Positions 37,300-47,787 of a stretch of DNA of 64,000 nt are shown here, piece after piece. Made by a program: the position numbers and the translations under genes. Origin of the DNA: Pochonia chlamydosporia 170 (lineage: Eukaryota > Ascomycota > Sordariomycetes > Hypocreales > Clavicipitaceae); the NCBI RefSeq assembly GCF_001653235.2, contig NC_035790.1:1798001-1862000 (forward strand), read 5' to 3'. The number at the start of each line of letters is the position of its first letter. Positions within the stretch are counted from its first letter, which is position 1. The notes below the pieces were generated by a model, which ran no database searches, was not told the origin of the DNA, and worked only from the letters and a program-made list of their open reading frames with translations.

Positions 37300-40200
37300 G
37301 TTAGGGGCGGCTCAGGAAGACCAGTTGGCTCCAGAAGACCGCGGGAGAGCTTGGGAATGTCAAGGTTCTCCCGAGGAGCCAAAGGGACAGGCACAGGCAC
37401 AGTTCCCCCGTGGCACCCCAGGCAGCATCCAGTTCAGGGTACAGCAGAGGCACGTTGGGTGGAGTCTGGCAGGAACTGCAGTGTGCGTCGACGCCCAATG
37501 GGTGCGAAATGATGTCAAGTAGTGACGGGACCTGTTGATTGCTGTCGCCGAATCAATTAGTGGGCATGGGAAGGGATCCCAGTCAGGAGACGGTTGGTTC
37601 AAGGTGTGTTGGTTGGCTGCTTTGGCCAAATACAGCAGCGGGTTGGTGAAACCGGGAGTCGAATGGCGATGGACCGGAATAAGCTGGTTGAAGCTCAAGC
37701 ACACAATCTACCAATAGATTTCCAATGCCAGAAAACGACCTCACTTGTTGGACTGGCTCTTGCTGAAGGTCTCTGCCGGGAGTGGATGCGGATGTCGTGG
37801 TAGAACCATGAGAACAAAAAGTGGGGTGAGGGGATGATCGTTTTGGTGTCAAGTTGAGTCTGTGTCAGCAGAAATGGTTGGGCTGACAGCTTGTTCAACA
37901 GCTCAGCTCCGTACGCAACAGGTCATCCAACGGCCCAGAAAGGAGGGCTGGGATCCACGAAGCGATTTGGTCTGATGTGATCTTGGTCCAATAAGTCCCC
38001 AGCGTCGTGCAGCAAACGGTATGGTGTCTGTGGTATGTCGTCTGCAAGGCGTGCAGGTGAGATTGCGGGAACATGCAGGAGTAGCTCCAGACGTGCAGCG
38101 GGTAACTTGGGATCCCGAGATGCCTGTTTATGGCTTTGCCGCAAGGCGTCGCCAGGTGCTGCTCGTTATATTGCTGTATGATGTAGTTTGTTTTGCTTTG
38201 CATCTGTGGTGCTTGTTGAGCTCAGCGGTGTTCAGGGGCATGAATGAGCGTTAATATTCAGATGTCAAGTTGCCCAGGGGAAAGGGGGGATATGTTGAGT
38301 GAGCTTCAGCCGATTTCGCAGCCCGTCTTGAGGTGTTGTATACTGTTGAGCCAATGGATTTGATGCTTCCAATCCAGCTCCTGCCAATATCAGTCGAGTT
38401 TTCCAGTTAAGAACGTCCCTGGTGACAGCTCTTTCCCTGCCGACAGCCGTCAAGTGGACGTGCGAGCACCGGCACCGCTGACAAGCACCGGGGAGCCCGG
38501 GGACAGGAAGGGGGAAGGAAGTCGGGCAAGCCAAAGTGGAAGGAACAAGGGGAAACTGGCAAAGTCGCGAAAATGAAGAGAAGAATATACCTGTTTGAAA
38601 TAAAGAAATGAAGGAGACGACAAACAGAGAGAAAAGGAGTGGAAGGCGAAAGGCGAGTCCATACAAGTAAATTACTGTTTGGGCCCTGGCTTAGAAGACT
38701 AAGGACAGGGAGGTGTCGTGGCCGGGGTTATGAACGAGTGGGCGTCGGAAGAAAGTCAGTTATTAGAGCTCATGGTATATCGGATAGTTCTGAAAAGACT
38801 TGAGCACGCGTCACATGAACTGAATGCGATACGAGGTAAGGAGTGCTCTGTCCTTGAGAAGGGGAAAGAACAAAATACTTCGAAACGTCTCCGGAAAACA
38901 ATAGCAGGGCAAGGGCAGAAGGGCAAGCTTGTTGTGGCCCGAATTATGAAGCTGAAACATGAGATAGCACGGAGTACGCTGCTACGGTTCCGACGCAGAT
39001 CATAGTCTGGACTCTGGGGTCATTTAGTTCACGTGGCTCAAAGCTGTGCTGGCGCGAATAGTGCCTCCCTGTTTCCTTAAGTACAATTGTGTAGAAGATG
39101 GAATCCGTAAGTGCAACCTTGAGCCTGAGCTGGGCACCAGGCGGGAACGCGAGCGCGCCTAGTGTGACAGAATGATATTAAATGGGCTTTCGCGTTATAC
39201 GTGTTCGTGCTTGGTTGCTATAGTTTTAGTTGACCCGTAGTTATCGTACGGAGTAAGCATGCATAGTGATATTTAATACATTACACTCAATGTCAGGTTT
39301 GTCAGCTTCTGCTTGGGAGCACCTGGATCAAATATGTTCTTCTTCGGTGCAGGTCCCAGCTAGCTGGCAATTACTATTACGGCATCAATGGAGCCATGTT
39401 TCCAGCTTGAAATTTATGTCGTATGCACGGAGTACAGTACCTACTAAGTATTGATATATTCGTTGCTGTGCTCTACCTCTACAACACCATCTCACTTGCG
39501 GTACTCGGATACTCGTGTTGTACTGTCTTGACTCTCACTTTTGAGCAAAGATCAGGAACTGGTGGGTGGGCGGAAGTGAACCCTGACACCGGCGCCATCT
39601 AGATCAATTCATGCCGTCCATGTCCCGTCGCCTTTCGACTGCCTGGTGCGCCACTTTTACATTGATGGCTTGCCCAGTTCCCCAACTTCCAAGGTTGTTT
39701 CTTGTAAGGGGTACCGGTACCAGCAAGGTATCTTGGTAAAGTATGTCGCCAGTGTCTATCCCGGGGAACATCAGGAGCATCAGACTTGTATTAAATTCTG
39801 TGCAATAATGACCATTGCTCCTGAATGCCTTTGGGATTTTCTCTTCCACGAAATAATACACCGTATTCGCCATCACAGACGTGCTTCAATGTCTTATCCC
39901 TCATCAACTCACCTGGCCCATCCCTGGGAAATGAAATGGGGCTTTTTTTTCGCACTCGCCCCCAATCAAACAGGGATTGGGATTGGGGGACAAGGATTGT
40001 CGCCTTGTCACCTTTTTTGTGTATGGATCCCATTTCCCAAGTTCTAAAATTGCACTTTCGATCCCGAAAGTTGGAGATATCCGAAAAACACGGTCAAGGC
40101 TTTCTATCATTTCTTCAAATGGCAGGGATAGCAATAGTCCTTGCTTTGAGTGAGCAACTGGCTCAAGCTGTTAGTTGGTCTGGCAACTGTGTACCGGCAT

Positions 40201-42638
40201 CTTTCTAAAGTTTCTTGTGAACGTTGGTGTCAACGTTTTCCTCGGCATCATACAATAGTGTTATGCAAGAATTATTCACGTAACCTTGATCAAACAAGAA
40301 CCCACACAGAGCCCAGCCGGTAATGCTCCATCCCTTGCCGCGGATATCATTCAATTTCCTGGGTCTGTGCCTTTTTGCTTCCCGATTCGTGCCACGAAAA
40401 GCCTTTCGCTTCTTATTGCACGCGTCCACTTGCCATTGTCTCACCGGGAGTTTTCATCCGATCCAACAGCTTTGCCAACAGTGCCTGACTGAAGTGAGTA
40501 CTGTAGCCCACTGAACTAACAAAAAAAGCAACTGAATATGCACGTCATCTGTCACTGCGTTGGACTGCAGGTGTGGAATGTGAGTGGCGCCAGGGTCTTC
40601 TAAGGGGAGGCTGTAGGATAGCTTCCCACCTTTGGACCCATGGACTCAACAAAGAAATGTGACCTCAATTGCACTATTTTGCTCAGTAGTGTGAACAACC
40701 AGGAGCTCAAGTATCCCTCGTTTCCGCGAGAAGATCAGATATCCTCAAACACTCGTGACGTGCAAACCATGGCCAGCCACACAAACACACAAGCTGACAT
40801 CGCGAACGATTTCTCGTCGTAGTAGAGAAAGACTGATAGGTAAGAGGAGTCGAATGTTCTGCGAGAGTCAATTCAGAAGGGATTTCATGTTACGAACAAA
40901 CCTCTTCACCGTCCCAAAGCCCTATCGTCGAGGTCTTTACTTGGAAAAGGAGCCTGTTGCCTCGTCAGCCCTCCAGGTTAGACGCGATCGTCATCTGTCA
41001 CAGCAACTGTCACAACAGGAAGTACCAGACTCACTAAATTGACTTCAAATCCCGCACATTGCCGAGTAACCCTCACTCAATGTGACTGCTGACTCTGTCA
41101 GTGGACATTTCGAGCATTCCAAAGACAGCTTTGTGGTGACGAAATTGCGCATGGTCATGGCTCTCCGTGACACACACCCCTCCGGTTGCCCTGGGATATG
41201 ACACAAACAGTCCCATCCAATCCAGCAACAGGACAAGTACCCTCACGACTGGCTTGATTCAGAACAAATGGCTGGCTCAATAATTTGCACTTTACCGTAA
41301 ACACATACCAACGTGAGTAGGCTTGTAGACCTTGGATGGTCCTCAAGGGCGGTCTCAAGGATATTGTGCATAGTGTAGAAAGGAAAGGGAGGCTTGGCCC
41401 AGTTAAAGAGTCAAGCTTGTCCACTCTCGATTTGATTTGATTTGATCGATATTTCCACGCCACCAATCAACCAGACTTCAGAAGTGAGCCAAAGCGTCCT
41501 CCGTCGCTACTGCCTTTTTTGGCTTCGTGTTTGTCCAGCAACAGCAACGGTCCAAAAAACAACAAGCCAAGCAAACAGACTGCACATATTTTCTTCATTT
41601 TCGTAAAGTGGTCTGCATCCGTCTCTTTTCTCTAAAATCCAGCGGCCCACAGATTATAATAAGAGAGACTTGCGAACGACAACCAAAATCCGCTTCATCT
41701 ACAGCTTACAGACCGAGACCTTGTCAGTGTGATTGGCGACGTTGACGCAGTGTGACGGTTGCCACGAATCCTCGACACCGAACCAACAGTGACATTACTA
41801 CAACACAACCGACATTAAGAATCTGGGGAAACCGGCCACCATTACCGAGTGCAACAATTTCTGGTATTTACAGACAAAAATCTGTCCCAGTTACGTTGGT
41901 GACAAGACGACTGCTAAATACATCAAAGCAGCAACAACCGCCTGCTTCTGCATCACCATTACCGTTGTCTAGACCAGGTGTGCAGCTTGTCCATCGAACA
42001 ATTCTCACGGTAGTGCTCTGTATCCAATCTCCAATTTCTACCCCGGTCCTGGTCCGTTTCACACACCAAACAGCTCCCCGCCTTTGTCACGACACTGGAC
42101 ACACCAAAACCGCGTCAGGACGCAATTTCGAGCTCCAGACATCGGCTGGTCCTCACCCATTTATCAGCCAACCACCAGACGCCTTCATCACGCTTACAGT
42201 TGTTCGGTCCCCCAGCGGTCGAACCCCTGACCACCACCACCCACTCTGGCCTTCCTCGGATCTTCCGCAATCTTCACCTCCCAGCCCTACATTGCTCTGT
42301 CGACTCATTGTTTGCTTTCCCGGCGAAGGTCGAGGACGCAACGTCTTGTTCACCCGCTTGTTCCAGCACCACCGCGAGCGCCTGTCTCGACTGTCGCCTG
42401 GGGCTCATTGCGCCGCTTGGTCGAGCCGCATCCAGAGCTTCAGCCGGTTCATGCACTAGATCAACCTCAAGGCCGCCAGCGGTCCAACTCATCCACTCCC
42501 CAGTCCCGCCCGGACCAAGATCACAGCTTCAGTCACTCCCGAGACGCCAGTTCCGGTCGATCTCTGCTTCCGAAATCCCTCTCTGATAGTTTATACGACC
42601 CTCTGCTGCGCGCAGTCGACGAAACCTGGACTCCCGGC
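37300..42638. other. 5.3 kb gene-poor divergent region
   Basis: No convincing gene was found between the Kar9 start and the next plus-strand start. It should hold both promoters and leaders. About 41,700-42,600 is C-rich and open in several frames, and part of it may be an unrecognised 5' exon of the downstream gene. The remaining open frames (up to about 130 codons) show no domain or codon pattern of a gene. No tRNA or mobile element was recognised. Confidence 0.45.
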
Positions 42639-44234
42639 ATGGCTACTGTTAATGAGCATCAGATGCACCGGTCCGCCTCTCCCGAGTCTTCTCCGACACT
42701 GGCCATTGGAGCCTGCCCCGAGTTGTCACGATGCGTATCAACTGCTTCGTCTTTATCGCATGGCTCAGCCACCGATGCAAGCTCCCGTGATTCTCTAGGT
42801 GGCGAATTGTTTTCTCGTCAGTCATCTGGGTCCTACCGGTCATCGCGTCAGTCAGATGTGTCCAATATCTCGAGACAATCAACCCACAGTGTGGATAGCA
42901 AAGGCCGAAGAAGGGGTTATATGCGACCGCAGGCGACGGATTTCGCTGCCAGCGCCAGATCAAGAGACAGTGTGATGTGTCTGGGAAGCATTGCTCACTT
43001 GCAATATTATTTCGCCAGAACTGGCCTCTTGGACGGTAAGGGTGGTCAGCTTGCCCGCAAGAAACCAAATCAGCGTGCCACTCTGGACTTGTCGCTCCTT
43101 GAAAGCACGACCACCGGCCCAAGTATACTCAGCTCAGATGTGGACTCGTCCTATGCCTTCATGGGGAGCAGCCCAGAGCATGGAATCCATGGCATGGAAG
43201 CAAATGCTACTGTCGACTTCCCAACAGAAGGGGACGATGGCGAGGACTACTTCGAGGACAGCTTTGCTGAATCGGATCCAGGCATGTTACCCCCAACTGT
43301 GAGCACATATCACCAAAAAGAGAACCCGATTCCGAAGCCTCCCACGATAGATGAGTTGAAGGCGGAGCTGGAAACGTCCCTACGAGATACCCAAAAGGCG
43401 CTGGAAGAAGTGCAAGCCCGCAAGACTGGCTCGTTTCGAGAAGACCCGGAGGTGCCGCAACTGGCCAATATGCCCGAGGAAAACACACAAGGCTGGTACG
43501 AATTGCAAGGCATGCACATCCTTGACGTGGTGACATTAGCGATCCGGGCTGCCAAGATGTATTACACAGCACACGAGATGCCTGATCGCCTGGATGCCAT
43601 CAAATCTGAAAAACAGATCCGAACTGACCTTTTAGCTGTGATGGAAGTTCTCAAGCAAATGGCTACCAGAAACTTCAAGGGCGGGTTGAGAGACGAGGAA
43701 GTTAAGACCATGGTCGGCTGGGTCGAGAGTGTCTTCGACATACTCATCAAAGAGCACGAAATCGAACTTGCTGAGCGAGCGGAACGCAAGAGCTGGATAT
43801 GGCTGAACGGTGACTGGTCTGGACGTGAGGTGGAACGAGAGCTGGCGTTTCTCAAGTCTTTGGATTCCGAGGGTGAACCTTTGCCTGAGTGGACACCCTT
43901 ATCACAGGCATCTGAATGTCCAACGCCATTCCTCCGCAGCCTGCAGAACGGACTGAAGCTTGTCAAGCTGCATAATGCTGCTGTCAAAAAGTCCAGAAGA
44001 CGTTTTGGCGCCATACCGACCTTCCACAACGACACACAGAAACCATACCGATGTGCCGACAATCTCCGCTATTGGGTCAAGGCAGCCGAACTCCGCTTCG
44101 AGGTGCTGTTGAAGGTTGATGTCTTGGGAGTTGTTTATGACAATGGACCCGAGGTATGGCACGACTTTGAGGCAGCCATTATCAAGTGGTGCAAGCATGT
44201 TCGTGAGGAGCTTGCAAGTGAGCTGGCACAATAG
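42639..44234 (+). CDS. Conserved fungal protein of unknown function, Ser-rich N-terminus and helical C-terminus
   Basis: From the first in-frame ATG the product has 531 residues (MATVNEHQ). The frame stays open for another 109 codons upstream and looks coding there (GRQRSNSSTPQSRPDQD, SLSDSLYDPLLRAVDETWT). The true start may therefore be in an upstream exon, with a possible acceptor at CACTAG near 42,460. I do not recognise a named family. Visible features are a long Ser/Arg-rich phosphorylatable region (RSSRQSDVSNISRQSTHSVD), the block HLQYYFARTGLLDGKGGQL, an acidic linker, and a coiled coil (IDELKAELETSLRDTQKALE). The C-terminal 270 residues are helical and well ordered (GWYELQGMHILDVVTLAIRAAKMYY, RFEVLLKVDVLGVVYDNGPEVW). 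No membrane segment or signal peptide is present. A signalling or scaffold role is only a guess. Confidence 0.8.
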   Translation: MATVNEHQMHRSASPESSPTLAIGACPELSRCVSTASSLSHGSATDASSRDSLGGELFSRQSSGSYRSSRQSDVSNISRQSTHSVDSKGRRRGYMRPQATDFAASARSRDSVMCLGSIAHLQYYFARTGLLDGKGGQLARKKPNQRATLDLSLLESTTTGPSILSSDVDSSYAFMGSSPEHGIHGMEANATVDFPTEGDDGEDYFEDSFAESDPGMLPPTVSTYHQKENPIPKPPTIDELKAELETSLRDTQKALEEVQARKTGSFREDPEVPQLANMPEENTQGWYELQGMHILDVVTLAIRAAKMYYTAHEMPDRLDAIKSEKQIRTDLLAVMEVLKQMATRNFKGGLRDEEVKTMVGWVESVFDILIKEHEIELAERAERKSWIWLNGDWSGREVERELAFLKSLDSEGEPLPEWTPLSQASECPTPFLRSLQNGLKLVKLHNAAVKKSRRRFGAIPTFHNDTQKPYRCADNLRYWVKAAELRFEVLLKVDVLGVVYDNGPEVWHDFEAAIIKWCKHVREELASELAQ

Positions 44235-44770
44235 GGACCTCCGAGTGTTGCTTAATTTCAAGCCAAGCACTAGAACAACAGCAGCGCATTATGACTAATG
44301 TCGACATACCCGGAGTTAATATCTCAATGGTTTCTTTTTGTCACTTCGGTTGGTTTTGGATTTATTGGAATTGAGATATGTCCGGGTTCATTACGGTATG
44401 CTCCTTTGTAAAAGCGGGAGTGAAAGCCTGACGGGAAAGCCATGCTATTTGCACACTACACCTTTTTACCACAGCCGATTACGGTTTTTTCTTTCTCTCG
44501 TTACAGAGCATTTTGCATTCTTCGACACACTTAACATCTTATCCATTTATCCCGGATCGCTTCTCCGTGGGTGGGCGAGGAAGAGTTCACTACAGCATAG
44601 CACAGCACAGCGTTGCATTGCATTGCAGAGCGCAGCACAAACAAGCAGATCGTTTTGCGGCCCATTTTTTCACATTACATACGAGATCATCACACAAGGC
44701 AACACCTCGTACACCCCTTTGTTCAATCTAATCTTCTAGCATATACCCCCATTGCATAGGCTCAGGCGCG

Positions 44771-44809
<39 letters not shown>

Positions 44810-45006
44810 TTGCAGATAAAAGAGGTTGCGCGGTGGGATGAAATCGAGCCTCGCGTTACCTCGCTACTCTTTGTTTTTTAAGACTTCAGCAATGAGGGCA
44901 ATGTAGCAGCATTGTTCCGTTATTTGTAGATAGAAGATTTAACTAATTGGAAATTGAAGTTTTCACTCATCAAGACGTCTCTCTATGGCTTGTGTATGTC
45001 ACTGAA
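44235..45006. other. Convergent intergenic region with CA microsatellite
   Basis: 772 bases between the Ser-rich protein gene and the methyltransferase gene. Apart from the (AC) repeat, no gene or RNA is visible. Confidence 0.5.
44772..44807. repeat. (AC)18 dinucleotide microsatellite
   Basis: 36 bases of uninterrupted AC repeat, immediately followed by TATTGCAG. Likely length-polymorphic between strains. Confidence 0.95.
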
Positions 45007-45980
45007 TCAAGCTTTCTTGACCAACACCCCCCAAGTCCTAGGCAACAGGCTATAGATTTCGTCATCTTGAACAAGATCATTGGGGTTCTCCCATTCCCCG
45101 GCCGCGAGGATAACCGGCTTGATATCCCGATTGAGACGGCAGCCACCAACGAGTGCGCACCAAGTGCGATTCCAGCAGGCTACATACCACCACCATTAAC
45201 ACAAGACGAACTGAAGAGTCGGGGCAATCGGCCGCCAGTGGGCTTCAGAAACGATGCAAAAGCACCCAAAAGGGACGTACCTTGTATAACACGCGTCCAG
45301 AAATCTTTACTCCGTCCATGCTCCCAAAACACAAACCTACCCCCCGGCTTCAACAACCTCCACACCTCCCTCATCACGCGCCGCGGATCATCCACCGAGC
45401 ACAAAACCTGTATACAGAGCACCGTGTCCATGGATCCCTCCGTAATCCCATGCTCCTCGAGTACATCGCTATCCTCAATCCCACACGTCACGAGGGTATA
45501 CTTATCCTGGAGGTCATACTTGGCCAGTCTGGCGGAAATATCTGCCGCAAACTGCGGGTTCGGCTCCACGCCGTAGATGGCGGTGATGTTCTGCGCTGGG
45601 AGGCGGTGAATCTGGTTTCCTATGCCGGGGCCGATGTCGAGGGTGACGCCGGCGGTGGAGAGGAGGAGCTGTGGTACGGCTGTGGTGTCTTCGTATTGGA
45701 TCCATGGTTCTTCTGGGGGTGTGTTAGAATTGTTGGGTGGTGGAGGGGGAAGAGGACTTACGACATGTTCGGAGGAGGGTGGCGATGCCTAGATTTTGTA
45801 TTTCGGAGATTTGTGTAAGTGCGGTGATTCCAGTGGTGGAGAGGAGGTGTTTGAGGGCGGCGAGGTGGACTATTTTCGTTAGTGAGGAGGGATTGTAAGG
45901 GGAGGGTGAGGTTTACGTTTGATGGAGAGGGGGATGATTCGGAGGGGTTGGAGGATGGTGTTGAGGCGGTCTTTCCACAT
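45007..45980 (-). CDS. Class I SAM-dependent methyltransferase (METTL7-like)
   Basis: Four exons (45980-45917, 45869-45762, 45712-45281, 45179-45007) join in phase into 258 residues. Evidence is motif I TLDIGPGIGNQ, the acidic strand YGVEPNPQF, motif IV DTVLCIQVLCSVDDPRRV, the post-motif LLKPGGRFVFWEHG, and a C-terminal segment GGCRLNRDIKPVILAAGEW that appears only after removal of the third intron. A gene call stopping at the in-frame TAG inside that intron would lose this segment. The N-terminus MWKDRLNTILQPLRIIPLSIK is amphipathic, so membrane association like METTL7/thiol methyltransferases is possible. The substrate is unknown. The second intron has a weak branch region but a clear CCCCAG acceptor. 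Confidence 0.88.
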
Positions 45981-46448
45981 GGTTGATATGGAGGATGTGG
46001 GAGGGAGGTATGAAGGGGGATGTGTGATATGGAGTATGTGGGAGGGATGAGGAATTGTGTGGGAGCTACGGTAGGATTTATATATTCTGGTGGCTCACGT
46101 GCAGGGGTGGTGAGATGTTGGCTGTGTGACTTGTATTAGGAAGGAGAATGAGTGATGCTAGTGCTGGTGCTGGTGATGGGGTATTGGTGCGTTTGAAGCA
46201 TCTGATACACACTTCGGCCAATACCGCATTTTGGGAGTACTCCTTTGCACACAGGGCTATCTATGATTTATTGTTTTTATATGGCACAAGATGTTTAACA
46301 TGGGCACATATATCACATGTTGACTACTTCAATGAATACCAGGTCCAGACCAATTTTTTTATATTTATTCTTTTTCATATGTTTTTCAGTATCAAAACAC
46401 ATCTACCACGCAAATACATCCAAATCCAACCAAAACACAATCTCACCC
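45981..46448. other. Intergenic region between methyltransferase and Hsp20 genes
   Basis: 468 bases holding the methyltransferase promoter and the Hsp20 3' flank, which is AT-rich. No gene is seen. Confidence 0.5.
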
Positions 46449-47546
46449 CTACTGAACATCAACCTTTCGGATCTCAGTCCACTCCCTCTCCACCTTGGGC
46501 ACAACCACGACCAAAACACCATCCTCCATCCTCGCCGTGATACCCAGCCCATCCACGTCATCCTTCTCCGACACCCCCACAGGCGGCAACTTCACATCCC
46601 TCTCGAACATGCCGACGCGCCTCTCGCCCGACACGAGGCTCTGGATAAAGGCCTCGTCGCCGGGTCTGTGAGCCACACCCGCAACGTTGAGCGTGTTGCT
46701 GTCCGGGTTCCAGTTCACGCCGACGTCTTCCTTCTTGACGCCGGGGAGAGCAACGTGCACGACGTACGAGGTCTCTGTGTTGAAGACGTCAACGGGTGGT
46801 GAGAATGCGTCGGTGTCGTTGGCGGCGTTACCACGATACTGCTCCGCCTGGTCGCGGATGTTCTGGAAGAAAGGGTGATTCATGAATCCTCGCATCATGG
46901 CTGGGAAATCGAATGAATTTCCGCGGCATTGTCTTCCCCATGGGCCGGGGCCGTGGTGACCTCGTCCTCCGCGTCGGAAAGCACCTCCGCGGAAACCACG
47001 CCCGCCTCGACGACCGGCTCCGTAGGGGGGAGGCGGGTATTCAGCTTCTTCGGGGGCGACTTCTTCTGGGTCGGGCATGTCTGCGTCCATGGTTTCGGGG
47101 GATTCGCCCTTTTCGTTGTCCTTCTCGGCGCCGGATCGCTGGCCCTCTTCGTCGGTGCCCTCGTCGCAGTGTCGGTGGTGGCGGCCGCGACGGCGGCATC
47201 CGTGATGGCGGGATCGTCGACCGTGAGAGTGGTCAGGGCCGTGCCACTCGCCCCAGTCGAAGTCAGCGTCCCAAGGACCGCGACCTACTCCTGGGGGAGG
47301 AGGAGGATGTGGTGGTCCGCTGTGAGGACCATGTGGTGGGTGATGAGGGTGAGGTGGTCCATGATGGAATGGTCCAGCAAAGGGGAAGCCGCCTGAAAAG
47401 GCCGGGAATGCAGGCTGCGGGTTGTGATGATCTACGCCATTCCCTGGGCGGTTTTGGTTTTGAATAAAAGCCGGGATAAAGTCCCAGAAGTTTTGGGGTT
47501 GAGGATGAGGTTGAGAAGGTTGCGGGTGTTCTTGGTCCTGAGGCAT
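46449..47546 (-). CDS. Small heat-shock protein, Hsp20/alpha-crystallin family, with extended low-complexity N-terminus
   Basis: 365 residues from MPQDQEHPQP. The frame is open 38 codons further upstream, but that part (MAGDVLLKFLF...) reads as leader. Residues 230-360 form the alpha-crystallin domain (SPPVDVFNTETSYVVHVALPG, LNVAGVAHRPG, RRVGMFERDVKLPPVGV, ITARMEDGVLVVVVPK). The first 220 residues are exceptional: His/Pro/Gly-rich tracts (GPPHPHHPPHGPHSGPPHPP), a RRRGRHHRHCDEGTDEE segment and RGG-type repeats (RRGGRGFRGGAFRRGGRG). Usual Hsp20s are about 150-220 residues. The crystallin domain acts as an ATP-independent holdase. The RGG/His-rich arm suggests RNA binding, metal binding or condensate behaviour, which is inference. 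A TATA box and a heat-shock-element-like site lie upstream. Confidence 0.9.
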   Translation of the reverse strand: MPQDQEHPQPSQPHPQPQNFWDFIPAFIQNQNRPGNGVDHHNPQPAFPAFSGGFPFAGPFHHGPPHPHHPPHGPHSGPPHPPPPPGVGRGPWDADFDWGEWHGPDHSHGRRSRHHGCRRRGRHHRHCDEGTDEEGQRSGAEKDNEKGESPETMDADMPDPEEVAPEEAEYPPPPYGAGRRGGRGFRGGAFRRGGRGHHGPGPWGRQCRGNSFDFPAMMRGFMNHPFFQNIRDQAEQYRGNAANDTDAFSPPVDVFNTETSYVVHVALPGVKKEDVGVNWNPDSNTLNVAGVAHRPGDEAFIQSLVSGERRVGMFERDVKLPPVGVSEKDDVDGLGITARMEDGVLVVVVPKVEREWTEIRKVDVQ

Positions 47547-47669
47547 TGTTACTGGTATTGAAGTGATTTTGTCGATGTTAAATATAGTAGGAAGGGGACG
47601 AAAGTTAAAGAGACTGATTCTCTGAAGAAACAAAAACTTCAAGAGCACATCTCCGGCCATGCAACATGT

Positions 47670-47676
47670 TTATATA
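47670..47676 (-). promoter_or_regulatory. TATA box of the Hsp20 gene
   Basis: On the coding strand the sequence reads TATATAA, 124 bases upstream of the start codon. Strong TATA boxes are common in stress-inducible fungal genes. Confidence 0.5.
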
Positions 47677-47773
47677 CTCATCGCCACATGTCCGCCACTC
47701 ATCCAGGCACAAATCCACGTAACCGCCCTGCAAGGCAGTCAAAAGTCAACGCAACCGCCTCACCAGACTGTAA

Positions 47774-47787
47774 TAGAATGCTCCAGA
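47774..47787 (-). promoter_or_regulatory. Possible heat-shock element upstream of the Hsp20 gene
   Basis: TAGAATGCTCCAGA (plus strand) is an imperfect array of nGAAn/nTTCn-type half-sites, about 100 bases upstream of the TATA box of the Hsp20 gene. Position fits an Hsf1 site, but one half-site deviates from consensus. Confidence 0.3.

Noticed and set aside
41752..42459. 235-codon open frame on the plus strand upstream of the Ser-rich gene
   Set aside because: Begins with a non-ATG codon, is Pro/Thr/Ser-rich because the leader is C-rich, and overlaps the open upstream part of the real gene in another frame. Best read as 5' leader.
46913..47467. Arg/Gly-rich open frames opposite the Hsp20 gene
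   Set aside because: They are reverse-strand shadows of the His/Pro/Gly-rich coding sequence, which lacks stops on both strands because of its composition.
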